A stretch of 27,816 bases of DNA, taken from Multifurca ochricompacta. Lineage: Eukaryota; Basidiomycota; Agaricomycetes; Russulales; Russulaceae. Numbering within the stretch: the first letter of the stretch is position 1; every line of letters begins with the position of its first letter. The stretch lies in the NCBI GenBank assembly GCA_022496185.1, contig WTXG01000381.1, positions 1 to 27,816 on the forward strand, read 5' to 3'. Positions 1-9,759 of this stretch are shown piece by piece. The notes beneath the pieces were generated by a model, which was not told the origin of the DNA, ran no database searches, and was given only the letters and a program-made list of their open reading frames with translations. The translations under genes were made by a program, and so were the position numbers.

Positions 1-1048
1 CACCACCTAAGACGCCAAGTGTCTTTGCAAGTTCAACTAGGAGAGCACCGGAAGAGAAGACCGATTCACAGGCAACAAAGTATCGAGCATCCCCGAAGTG
101 CTTTTGAACTTGGGGATGAGTGAGGACTGCATTTCCAAGGGTGGTCTTGCCATAACCACCGGGACCAAGAATTGCAATTCGAGCGGGACGAGACCCGATG
201 GAGGTGAAAATCATGTGAATGATCTCAGCAAGCTCCGCATCGCGACCAAAGAACGTTTGAGGAGCAGTTGGCTCCTGGGGTATGGACCTTGGTGGCTGTC
301 AGGCCTAAGAACACGAGTATCAACAAGAAATGCCTACGTGATGAAATCAACCGGCCAGGTGGGCCAGCTTGGATGACCTATCAACTTCGTGAGAATTATT
401 ACAACTTTTATCAGTAATACACATGCCTTGCGACCTTCAACGAGTTGTGCAAAACGGACATCCAAAACCAACTCGGCCTGGTGTTGATAAGGTAGGTTAG
501 TGATAGAAATATAATCCTATGACTGACCTGGAAGTTTGAAGTACATATAACAGCTCTCCGTCATATTGCTTCACTTTCCGTAGCAAATCCTTGCGTAAAG
601 AACCTTTTCAATACGCCCAGTTCCGCGTTTCGCTTAAGCGCGCTCTCAATCCCACGCAGTTCACTTATATTTGATCAGCTAGTAATATAATATCATATCG
701 CGGATAAAGGACGTACGACTGAAGGGACTGCAGGATTGTGCGCAAACCAGGAGGGAGATCGCTTTCCTTCAGGTCATATTTCTGGCAGGACTCTCCGACA
801 TTTACGACGAGACCGGCAACTCTGGCAAGTTTGCGCATTACAATATCCCACTCTTCTTTGTGCTGCTTTACTTCCTGTTCAAAAAAAAAAGTTGATATAG
901 AAGATGACCGGGAAAGTAGGTGGACGCTCACATCTCGCATGGTAAGAACTTGAAGCAGGAGACCTGCGATCGGGGCGATGTAATGAATGTTTGCCGCCAA
1001 AGAGCTAGCTTCCTTCAGAGCTGCGAGAGAAGTCTCTATAGTGCTCAT
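1..1048 (-). pseudogene. NLR-like STAND P-loop NTPase, 5' part, cut by window edge, with two apparent frame breaks
   Basis: The ATG at 1048 opens a helical N-terminus (MSTIETSLAALKEASSL, then a hydrophobic IAPIAGLLLQV stretch) of the type that precedes NTPase domains in basidiomycete NLR-like proteins. Exons 932-1048, 717-874 and from 663 down join in frame through GT-AG introns. The Walker A motif GPGGYGKTTL lies at 141-167, followed by VLTHPQVQKHFGDARYFVACES, typical of fungal NB-ARC/NACHT-like ATPases; the frame stays open to base 1, so sensor and repeat domains lie outside the window. Two places need a one-base shift to keep the family sequence: about 575-600 (between LGVLKRF and KDLLRKVKQYDG) and about 526-535 (before AELVLDVRFAQ). 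Family role, inferred: nonself recognition or programmed cell death. The family call is firm. Whether the breaks are real or assembly errors is open. Confidence 0.65.
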
Positions 1049-1879
1049 CACAACCCCACCGCCTTCGCCGATCGGCTCCGATAAGGAGGGGTGAGAGTAG
1101 CAGCTGTAGAAGGTAGATTGATAAACTATCACGCGAGTGGTGAGACGGATACCCACAATCTGGTCGGTCGCCACTAGATGAAGTATGAAATATCTCACGA
1201 AATGTTTTCCTGAACGAGAAATATTCAGATTGCATACTTTAGTTCTGTAAAAAATAGTGGTTATAGACGTTGTTGAACGAGGGAGTGGGTATGTGGCTGC
1301 GAGCCCTCAGTTACGGGAATGTACACGTGATGCATCACGTGACACTGGTACAAAGAAAGGGGAACAGATAAGGGGAAAGGAAAGAGGTGGAAAGGTTAAC
1401 AGTTGAGCCACCACACATGTGGGAGACTGTTACGACCCTTAGGGTGGAGGAGGTGGGTACAGGCTGATATCCAGGTTGGGACCCTAAAGTTTATGACATG
1501 CAGGTGTTCTCAGTGATGTTGATGTACTTGCTAGTGAATGTTGACTTGGTGCGCAATTTTTTTACTTTCGTAATGCACTTATGCCCGAGAAAGAGTTGGA
1601 CAAGTAGTATCTCTTTTTTTTTTACCGCGACGCAACTGACCAAGTGCACCCCCGAATGCACGGCGGCGATATCATAATCCCAATGGCCAGTTTTCTGAAC
1701 TTCGCCTCGCCTTGGTTGAGAACATGGAAAGTATGAAAAAGGCTGCAGAAAACCTGGACCTTGACAACTTCACTGGTCACCTCCCGCATGCACGACCAGT
1801 ACTGATAGTATTTAGCTTGGCTCAACGATTCAGACAACGCTTGCTCTCCCCAGCCAATCACTCACACAGCTGTCGCCTA
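1049..1879. other. Gene-free stretch upstream of the NLR-like gene
   Basis: No convincing coding exon is seen. It holds the likely promoter of the minus-strand NLR-like gene, an E-box palindrome at 1324-1341, and T-rich runs near 1557-1563 and 1613-1623. The open frame at 1622-1861 on the minus strand overlaps the leader of the wax-synthase-like gene and has no family likeness. Confidence 0.4.
1324..1341. promoter_or_regulatory. 18-bp perfect palindrome with two CACGTG E-boxes
   Basis: CACGTGATGCATCACGTG is its own reverse complement and contains two CACGTG cores 6 bp apart. It lies 276 bp upstream of the ATG of the minus-strand NLR-like gene. CACGTG is the classic site for bHLH/bZIP-type regulators. 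Function here is inferred from symmetry and position only. Confidence 0.4.
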
Positions 1880-1968
1880 ATGTTTGCCTTACTTCCCGAT
1901 CTTCCCGATCCCGCCCTTCGCCAGCCTTTTATCATTGCTGCCATCTGCCCCCTGCTTCTGAGCTATTA

Positions 1969-1976
1969 TGCGCTTG
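1969..1976. repeat. Left 8-bp target-site duplication of the hAT-type element
   Basis: TGCGCTTG lies directly left of the element and is repeated exactly at 3259-3266 on the right. Eight-base target duplications are diagnostic of hAT superfamily insertion. Confidence 0.9.
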
Positions 1977-3258
1977 TAGGGCTGCGCGCCGTCCGTTTGA
2001 CGGTGACGGCCGTCTATTTGACGGTGAGGGACGGGTACGGCTGACCCGTACACCTACCGTTTTTTGCACTCACTGGATCGCTGACGGTACGGTACGGGTA
2101 CGGTACGGCCGTTTTACGGTATACGGTAGTAGACGGTATTACTAGAGAAAATTAAGTTGAGCAGGATAGCATGAACAAGAAGCTTAGAGCAATAAAGCAA
2201 CAAATAGGCGTATTCTTGGGGCTATTCTACACCTTTTTATGTAGTTTATGAGTACAATACCCAACAATCAACCTTACCAGCCATAATCTGAAACTCATAG
2301 AGGGACTTCAAGCATTTCATTTGCTTCTGTGAGCATGAGTAGTGTAAACAGGGCATACTGGAACATGAAATTCCTCAATAAATGGAATTGTAGGTACATT
2401 ATCACAAAAGAGACATCAGAGAAACAATACCAAAACATGCCCCAAATGGGGGCATCCAAAAACTATATTCGGGCTTACACAAGGCAACTCCTGAAGCCAA
2501 GTGTGGTACATGCGAGCATACCTCCAACTGGACTCTGGCAGACCAAAATTCAATTACAATAAGGCAAAAATCAAATATCTAGACTAATAGACAGCTCAAT
2601 GATCCAGTGCAGTATCACCTTGCATGCGTGCAAGATGCAGCCGCTTCTTGTCAGGCAACGGAGGGAGATCGTGCCCCATCCACTAATCTAATCTGCTCCA
2701 CTCCATAATCCATAATATTGAGATGGGCCGGTCAGGCAGGCTCCTGTGGACTCGATCTCATGATCATGATAAGATAATCTAAAGTGCGTCAGATAATGAT
2801 TCAGAGACATTGCACACACAACACATTCCTTCTGTCTTGTCACATTTAAATAACTATATTTATTCTACTTATTGTCATGCTCCTCTGAGCAGTATAAAAG
2901 GTCACTATTCTGTACATGTTCACTTCAGTTTTGACCACATAAACTGAAGTGAGTATTAGTTAGTTTATCTTATCTCTTATCTTTACCATATTTAGCTAAC
3001 ACTTATCTGCTATCTAAATAGGTAAAGATACTATAGTGGGGGAGTTTTGGTGGCTTAATGACAAGATTAAAGCTCATTCAGTCAATGCCGTCCATGCCGT
3101 CTAATGCCGTCTACGGCCGTTTTTTGACGGGTTTGGACGGCGTTTTCCGTACCCGTAACCGTCCGTCTCGATGATTGACTTGAGCTGCTACGGTACGGGT
3201 ACGGCACCGTACTACGGCACCGTCATACCGTAAGCTACGGGTACGGCGCGCAGCCCTA
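1977..3258. mobile_element. Non-autonomous hAT-type DNA transposon, 1,282 bp
   Basis: Both ends carry the 16-bp inverted repeat TAGGGCTGCGCGCCGT (1977-1992 and, inverted, 3243-3258), flanked by an exact 8-bp duplication TGCGCTTG. TAGGG ends and 8-bp duplications are hallmarks of hAT elements. Inside the ends, about 160 bp on each side is packed with ACGG/ACGGT and GGTACGG motifs (1984-2140 and 3090-3245), as expected for subterminal transposase-binding repeats. The interior is AT-rich with no frame resembling a transposase, so movement would need a helper elsewhere. It also holds an 11-bp-arm hairpin at 2921-2951 and a smaller one near 2437-2455. It interrupts the first exon of the wax-synthase-like gene. 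The ends match exactly, which suggests a fairly young insertion. Confidence 0.92.
2921..2951. repeat. Hairpin inside the hAT-type element
   Basis: CACTTCAGTTT at 2921-2931 and AAACTGAAGTG at 2941-2951 are perfect 11-bp inverted repeats with a 9-base loop. A TATAAAA lies just upstream at 2893-2899. Role unknown. Confidence 0.6.
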
Positions 3259-3266
3259 TGCGCTTG
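3259..3266. repeat. Right 8-bp target-site duplication of the hAT-type element
   Basis: TGCGCTTG, identical to 1969-1976. Codons of the host gene resume right after it. Confidence 0.9.
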
Positions 3267-4311
3267 GAGTTCTCGCCATCCTTCCCAGCACACTCATTCT
3301 CAAACTTGAAAGCCCTGAAAGGCTCCGTTTCTTAGACTTGTCGTTTATGGTGCGTTAAACGCAACGCTCTGGATACCTGGTTAGTGTTTTTCATGGCAGT
3401 GAGATCGTTCGAATGGGCGTTCATCAAGAAACCGTTAAGGAAGTACGAAGTTCTGAAGGAGCAGGATACCCCGTTGAGCGTCCTTTAACCATATCAAACG
3501 TCCTCCTCGATGGCTGTGATCTCTTCGTGGAATCGCATGGTTGTGGTCATCCAAAGCGTTCCCGGAAGAGATATCCTGCCACTTTCAATGCTCAAGTTCA
3601 CGGTGCTAGACACGTCGCAATATCTCATACACTGTCTGTTAAAAATCCTGGAGGTGGCTCTCTCTTTGACCCAAGCCTCACCTTTTGGTGCCGTGCTGCT
3701 GTAGCCATGTTGGTAGGTATTTGCGGGGGTATGTGGGTGTACGCGATCGTCGATTCGCAATATCACGTTGGGGCATTAATAGGAAGAATACTTCTCCGCC
3801 AGGCTGCCTTGAAATCGCCTCCCAACTCCCGCCGACCGTGGTTCTCCACCTTGATTCATGAATTCTGGAGCTTCCGCTGGCACCAGCTATATCGTCGCTT
3901 TCGTGGCGCGTCCAGGCGGGGCACTCTTAGGACAACCTGGCTCCTTGACCTTAATTGGCGCATTCACCGTATCTGCCATTATACATCATGTTGGCATATG
4001 GGGACTCAAGTTATAGGACTGAGTCCACCACCACAGGAGGTTTTTTCGTTCTTATGGGTCTTGGCATTATCATGGAAGGCGCATTCAAAAAGGCGACAGA
4101 GTTACGCGCGCAACGATTGTTCGGTTGGTTGTGGACCATGTTGTGGACACTGGTTTGGAGTGTATTCATGCTTTATGGGTGGGCTCGGCGTGGAATGCTC
4201 GCAACTATTTTTTTCCCAGAGCATTTCAGTCCCGGCGGAAAATTGGTGTTGACACTGACCACACTATCGAATCTATTTACGACGACGCGATTCAACTGGG
4301 TTGTCCTGTAA

Positions 4312-5306
4312 AGGCCGAACTTGCGTTGGGTACTGGTTAGAGGTGTTTGCTAATCGTCGTAGCTATTCTTGAGCTTGAATTCACGTAAACATTGAGGCAC
4401 CCTTTCGGGTTTTTTTTTCATCGACGGTGTGGTCACTGTACAACAGAACCCGTTATTGTGCATGAGGTATACTGCATACCACCAAGAAATTGGGGTCAGT
4501 AGAGATCTGCCGAGCACTCATAGCCTTATGTACTCAAGTGATTGGAAAGTTCGGTTGCAGGCTTGAAAGGGCTCGCTGAAACGTCCTGACTCAATGACCC
4601 GTTCCTTCCTGAGAACCTCTAAACAGAAGAAGTTTTATGCAGCGGGTGAGAAAACGGTGTAACGCATTCGTCAAGAAAAGTACTGGAACCGGGATGCGAT
4701 AACTGAGCGGTACTCTCATGGCTCATGTACCAACATCAGTTACTCAGTTACTCAGTTACCGTTCTCTGTCCCTTCCCAACCGGGCACCTCCAGAATATAG
4801 GACAGCCCTTATAAAGGGATGAAAGCCGAGCAAGGTTTCACGTCGTACGGAACGATCCGATTCGTGGTGACACCTACATCCTAGTGCTGTGCCTCTAACA
4901 GGCGACGAGGGACATCACCCGATATTAGCGTTGATTGTCCCTTTCTTAAAAAATTACGCTGCATAGGATGTCAGGTTGCGTGCAATATGCCGGGGTGGCT
5001 GTGAAGAAGTGAGCATCACTCGGCGACACAAAATCGTATGAAAGGTAATCTCTAATCAAGACACTCCTGAAAGGCACAACTTAGACGACAATAGCAAATG
5101 ACACGCGGGTCGCCTTGCGAAACACTCGGACTCGGACAAGATGAGTTCATGCGACTGCCGGTATGACCCCCGAAAGCCTGGGAAGTTCTTTTCTGAACCA
5201 GCCATTTACGATAAAAGCTGCCCCGCATAAACACATGTCTTCTTGGTCTCACCCGCTAACATTCTATACACACAGCACACACGCATCCACTGGGTGGGAA
5301 TCCACA
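4312..5306. other. Gene-free spacer between convergent genes
   Basis: This lies between the end of the wax-synthase-like gene and the stop of the carboxypeptidase. No supported gene is seen. A short tandem repeat, three copies of an 8-bp CAGTTACT-like unit, sits at 4737-4760, and there is a T9 run near 4411-4419. The minus-strand part close to 5306 is probably the 3' UTR of the carboxypeptidase. Confidence 0.4.
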
Positions 5307-7603
5307 TCAGAGTGCCTCCTGGGCAAGCCAGCGATTGATCAGCGCAAGCGCCTCAGTCGGTTTATCATAGGGCACCTTGAAAACCCGCGCCGCACGCGTT
5401 TCAGTAAGTTTCCTCCAAAGCCAGGAAAAGAAAAACCATGGAAAGAAGAGGGAACGCACCATATGACCAGCCCCGTCGACGGTGGCGAACGTGAGACCGT
5501 GCGCGCTGCGTGTCTTACCTGCGACTTGACCCCCGACGTGCCATTTGCGCAATGGGACCGCCGCAAAGTCCTGCTGGCCGTGCCAGTCGAGCGCGAGCGT
5601 CCACGCCTCGTTGCCGACCCAATTGCAGATCCAATCGTACGTGCCGACGTAGATAAGCACGCGCACTTTACGCGCGAGTAGCGCGCCAATGTAGTCCATC
5701 GAGCTGTGCAGCCTGTCGCCTGCGGCGTCAAACGCACTGCCAACGGTGGATGAGCAGGATGAGAATTCTTCAGGAACGTGTGGGTCGACGCCGAGCTCTG
5801 TGCGGACGTCCGGGCGATCAAGGAAGCGCGAGATGGTCCTGTGAAAGTAAATCCATGATGCTGAAGAACGGCATCAGTTGTGGAGACATACGTGATCACT
5901 GGGTAACACAAGCTCTGGGGATCATAGCAAGGACGACTGATGTCATAGTAATTGAGACCTAGGGACATGCAGATAGATATCAGTAGGAATGTGGTAAGGC
6001 CGAAGAGGCAGATGTGGGCAAACCAGTGGCAAAATAGGGACTTTCGAGCTCCGCGGAGCAAAAATCAGAGGCAGCCCTGCAATTCATCTCGTCGTATTGG
6101 TCAATGCACGATTCCTTGAACCATTTCTTGCACCGAGGAAGCTGGGTAGACCAGGAGGGGGGGCCAAACTGCGTCAGACTTGGAAAACTTCCCACCGGAA
6201 AACGAAACGTACAGCCTTCCTCATGCGCACGCAAGAGCTGAGAACAGGTGAAAACCTTCTTTAAAACTCAACCCAAACATGACGGTGACCGACCTGATGT
6301 CCAGCACAGGAGCCACAGAAGCGGGGGTACACGTCATATGGTAGTATGAGTCCATCATCGTGTAAGGGTCCGTCATTCCGTTTCCTAAGACGAGTCAGTA
6401 GATCCAAAGGTTGTGCTTCATGTTACAGACCAATGATGGCCGACGTAAGGTTAATAGGCGCCATGCCCTGTTCGACGAGTAGAGCATTCTGGTCATACAC
6501 CGCAGAAGCGAAGAGTGGAATATATCGTCCCTGCAAAGCGATATTTCAATCAGGTTCAGAACGTGAAAAATGGGTAGCTACCCACACCGTATGACTCCCC
6601 CGCCATGTGGAATGCACGACCTTTGAACGAAGGGAAGTGCTCGAAGAAAATCGCGACAAAGGCAGCAATGTCTTGAGCTGCTTCCTCGGAGGTACTCTGT
6701 TAATCATGTTGAGGAATGTTGGGAAGGAAGTTAGATGTGGAAAAAACATACAACTGATTGGCCATGTTCGGCGTAAGAAAAGCCAACACCAACTGGCTGG
6801 TCAACAAAGAAGACGTTGGCATTGGTGTTCCACGACTCTTTGAAGAAAGTTGGGTCGCCGGTCGCGTTGGTGACACGGCAGGGACCTAAATTAAGGCTAG
6901 ATATAGCTAGTTTTGAGGGTGTCATTGCATGCACGTACCCAATTCCATTAAAAGCCCCAAGGACGAGGAGCAACCAGGACCTGAAACGGGGATCTTAGTG
7001 TGATCGCAATACGTAGACATAAATGTAGTATATATGACGACACTGTCTCATCAAGGATGCGACAATGCGGGCGTATTTGCTCTCTCCTGGAAGAATGGTG
7101 TAGTCGGGACACTCACCTCCATTCGTCCAAAAGACCACGTCGTCCTTATCTGGATCGTTCCTACTCTCAAAAAAGTAGAAGAACAAATGCTTGGCCTCAA
7201 TGTCTATGTATCCGGTGTAAACTCTAAACAACATTTCAATAGTAAGGACGCGTCAGACGCGCTCAGTGGTCAGTGATACTCACTTGACTGTAGTGTCGCA
7301 AAAGTTTGACTGTTTGATCCTTACGCTGTGCCTTGGAAAGACAGGGTGACGCAAGGTCGTCCACTGATCAGGTCTAACAGCACTAAGCGCTCCAAGGGGT
7401 TCGAACTTTGGTTGCAGTGGATCAGTGCCAAAGGTAACATCAACCAGGGCAATGGGTACTGGACTCTGGGGGGAACAATCCATTGGAACCAGTGTTTCCA
7501 CATAATCCCCCGCCAGAGGATCATAGTTTTGAACGTTCAAATGGACGGCGGCTAAAGCCACCCCCAAAAGCCCTAATAAAGCAGCAAGAGGTTTTGAGAA
7601 CAT
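5307..7603 (-). CDS. Secreted serine carboxypeptidase (peptidase family S10)
   Basis: Twelve exons join to an exact 520-residue frame: 7284-7603, 7117-7223, 6939-6980, 6752-6885, 6586-6696, 6431-6530, 6294-6384, 6213-6237, 6024-6141, 5892-5958, 5460-5838, 5307-5375. The N-terminus [19 protein letters not shown] is a signal peptide. Family motifs appear in order: [19 protein letters not shown] (oxyanion region), [13 protein letters not shown], the nucleophile Ser in [25 protein letters not shown], the Asp in GTYDWICNW and the His in DGAGHMVPYDKP. These complete the Ser-Asp-His triad, and the Cys-rich stretch (TCTP, SSCVRM, PRCKKW, NCRAA) fits the family's disulfides. It removes C-terminal residues from peptides at acid pH, in the vacuole or outside the cell. 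Start: the first ATG in frame with the signal peptide. The gene is divergent from the CmcJ-like gene, 339 bp apart. Exons 3 and 8 are very small (42 and 25 bp). Confidence 0.95.
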
Positions 7604-7942
7604 TGTGGGAGGAGACAAGTTTCATTCGTTCGTTCGTTCTCACTTCTTCTCACAATATAGCGGCTTACCGGCCCGGCCCGTTTAATCGTACACACGTGAT
7701 GTACACACGTGATGTCACCGAACGAACGAACGTAACGTAAACGAACCTCCTCACCTCACGGCCCACCGACAACCCACACTTACATCCACGCTTACACATC
7801 GACAACAAGGATGATGAACAGGCTTTGTAAACTTTGGCTTATACATCCACAGAACACTGTATCTATCACGCAATTCGGTCACACGGAGTTGTAGATATAA
7901 ATCATCAAAGCTCTAGGTGTTTAATACCCACTCCACACAGAT
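7604..7942. promoter_or_regulatory. Shared divergent promoter with E-box tandem repeat and GAAC inverted repeats
   Basis: This 339-bp gap separates two divergent starts. A 13-bp unit GTACACACGTGAT is repeated head to tail at 7688-7700 and 7701-7713, each copy with a CACGTG E-box. The pair is bracketed by TTCGTTCGTTCGTTC (7625-7639) and its inverted form GAACGAACGAACG (7720-7732). A regulatory role is inferred from position and repetition. Confidence 0.5.
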
Positions 7943-8920
7943 ATGCCAGTCTCAAGTGACCCCCACTTCGTCGACACCACTCTTCGTTATTTCACACCTC
8001 CCGCAGACGGCTCCAAGCCATGGATTTTTATAAATGCAGACCCCACTACTGGCAAGCGCGCCTCCAATTGGGAATATCAGACCCATCCAGTTAAAGTTGA
8101 GAACCTCCGCGGACGAGAATCAGAATTCTCCCTTGATAAGAATGGGTTCCAATACTTCCACCATCCCTCTCAACACACGTCTTTCTCCAATGATGAGGAA
8201 ATTGAACGTGAATACTACCCCGAAAGCATCGAGCTTCTCAAGCAGCTAACAGGTGCGAGCCGGGTCGTGCTCTTCGACCACAGTGAGTTTATTCCTCCCC
8301 CACTTAATGGTCATAGGTTGATGATACGATTCGTCTTGTCTCGCCTCACTCTACACAGCCATCCGCCGCCGACGCCCGGGAGACCTCATCGACACCCCAG
8401 AGAGGCGACAGCCTGTCTCGAGCGTGCACGTCGACCAGACAGCCACCTCTGCCATTGCGCGCGTTCATCGTCACCTTCCTCCCGAGGATGCGCCAAGCTT
8501 ACTAGAGAAGCGTTTCCAAATTATCAATCTCTGGCGGCCGATCCACCACCCCGCCTATGACTGGCCGCTCACGCTCTGCGACTATAACAGCGTCGATCGT
8601 AAGCGCGACCTCATTCCAAATACGCTTAAATACCCAGATCGGGACGGAGAGACGTATGGGGTACAGTGGAACGAAGCCCACCAGTGGAAATACGTGCGCG
8701 GGATGACGCCGGAGGAAGGCGTGTTGATCAAGTGGTACGATGGAGTTCAAATTTTGTTTCGCCTCCCGGTTAACTTGAGATTTTTTCCAGTTTTGACTCG
8801 ATTCAGGATGGAAGCGTCGCTGTCTTTACACCACACACAGGGTTTGAGGACCCCAGTACTCCACCAGATGCATTGCTACGCGAGTCGATCGAACTCCGTG
8901 CACTCGTCTTTTACGACTAG
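7943..8920 (+). CDS. CmcJ/AsaB-like (7-alpha-cephem-methoxylase P8-like) oxidoreductase
   Basis: Exons 7943-8282, 8359-8734 and 8791-8920 join to 281 residues. The family pattern is clear: an N-terminal TLRYFTPPADGSKPWIF, then NLRGRESEFSLDKNGFQ, then VVLFDHTIRRR, the metal-site-like SVHVDQT near residues 134-141, NLWRPIHHPAYDWPL, then EAHQWKYVRGMTPEEG and LIKCFDS. Relatives include CmcJ of cephamycin clusters, fungal AsaB and NvfI, which oxidise secondary metabolites, several through an Fe(II)/2-oxoglutarate fold. The HVD pair and a downstream His could be the iron ligands; this is inference. The usual length is about 280 residues, so the gene looks complete. No biosynthetic core enzyme lies nearby, so the substrate is unknown. 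The donor chosen at 8735 restores the family motif LIKCFDS; reading through would lose it. Confidence 0.88.
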
Positions 8921-9087
8921 TCGATGCGGAGATCTACCGAGTTGTCACATGTAATACATATAGTTGTCGCATTCCAGTGATCAGTCACCAATGGAAGGGT
9001 GACATTACCAAAGAATTCATATGCGTACTGGTGCCCAACCAAAAAAACGTAACGGTACATTATCCCTGATTTGGTCTTCGATCAATG

Positions 9088-9759
9088 CTACACTGCCGCC
9101 CCATGCCTCCCCAGGGTTCCTAACCGTACGAGCATGCCAGCACATCCCACACGCGCCATGTTGTGCATCAGCGTCAGTGGTCCGAACGCTTCCGCGGATG
9201 TGCGCATACGCCTTCTATCCGCTGCCACCTCCATTTCCGTCTCTGATTCAGATGCAAAAGCCACGAGCCTTTCACGCAGAGAACTGAAGCTATATGTCGG
9301 ATCTGGGACAGAGGCACAGCGGACAGTGAGTTGGGGGATGTCACCTCGCATTGTTCCAACTTGACGTGTTGCGGCGGGAAGGCGACCTGAATTTGAGCCA
9401 CGGCGAAGGGGAGAACCGAAGAAGGTCGAGCGAAGGAAAAAATCGGCTCCAAGGGGGGAATTCCAACCTGTTGTCTCGTTGTGAACGCCAGCGCTCACTA
9501 GAACGGGCCTGATAAGAGACGCAGGGGGATGGAACGCTGAGTTGATTGGAGAAGGGGACGAGGGATGGGGAATCACAATGCAGTCGAAATGAGGTAGGGT
9601 GGTAGAAGGTCCACTGGTACCAGGCGAACTCGACTTTGCATAAGCGATTTCCGATGTAGCCTATATATCCAAACGATCAGCTTGCATTGTTACGGCGGGG
9701 CAGGCGTCAGACGACACTCTTACCAGTGTCAGCAAGCCAAGATCAATTGTGTGGGGCAT
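9088..9759 (-). CDS. Hypothetical protein, two exons
   Basis: The ATG at 9757-9759 opens MPHTIDLGLLTL (9724-9759). A 63-bp GT-AG intron follows, and exon 2 (9088-9660) continues in the same frame to a stop, giving 202 residues. The middle is rich in Ser and Pro (IPHPSSPSPINSAFHPPASL); the end is Arg/Ala/Met-rich. No family was recognised and no signal peptide or membrane segment is evident. The clean intron and the long exon frame support a real gene. Against it, another open frame runs on the opposite strand at 9071-9364, and the C-terminus may be mis-modelled. Confidence 0.45.

Larger units (their letters stand above)
1880..4311 (+). pseudogene. Wax-synthase-like MBOAT membrane protein, split by a transposon and frame-broken
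   Basis: The frame starts MFALLPDLPDPALRQPF at 1880 and runs to 1976, where an hAT-type element enters. Removing the element and one target copy rejoins the codons exactly (...SYYAL then GVLAILPSTLILKL) at 3267. Family blocks follow in order: AVRSFEWAFIKKPLRKYE near 3395-3450, LFDPSLTFW at 3662, HEFWSFRWHQLYRRF near 3857-3905, SAIIHHVGIWGLK near 3970-4010 (holding the His expected in the MBOAT active site), and TTTGGFFVLMGLGIIMEG to WARRGML before the stop at 4311. These match the multi-pass wax-synthase-like acyltransferases common in Agaricomycetes. At least four one-base shifts (near 3320, 3385, 3630 and 3900) are needed besides the insertion, so no full protein can be made. Family assignment is fairly sure; exact substrate is unknown. 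Confidence 0.75.

Noticed and set aside
2755..2770. 16-bp ATCTCATGATCATGAT shared between the hAT interior and 24636-24651
   Set aside because: The match is a simple self-complementary word with no further flanking similarity, so it is probably chance.
3111..3293. 60-codon Arg-rich minus-strand frame at the right end of the hAT-type element
   Set aside because: It is a translation of the ACGG subterminal repeats and crosses the transposon edge.
9071..9364. Plus-strand 97-codon frame opposite the hypothetical minus-strand gene
   Set aside because: No good start context or intron support; the minus-strand model has a clean intron and a longer frame. Kept as a doubt on that model.
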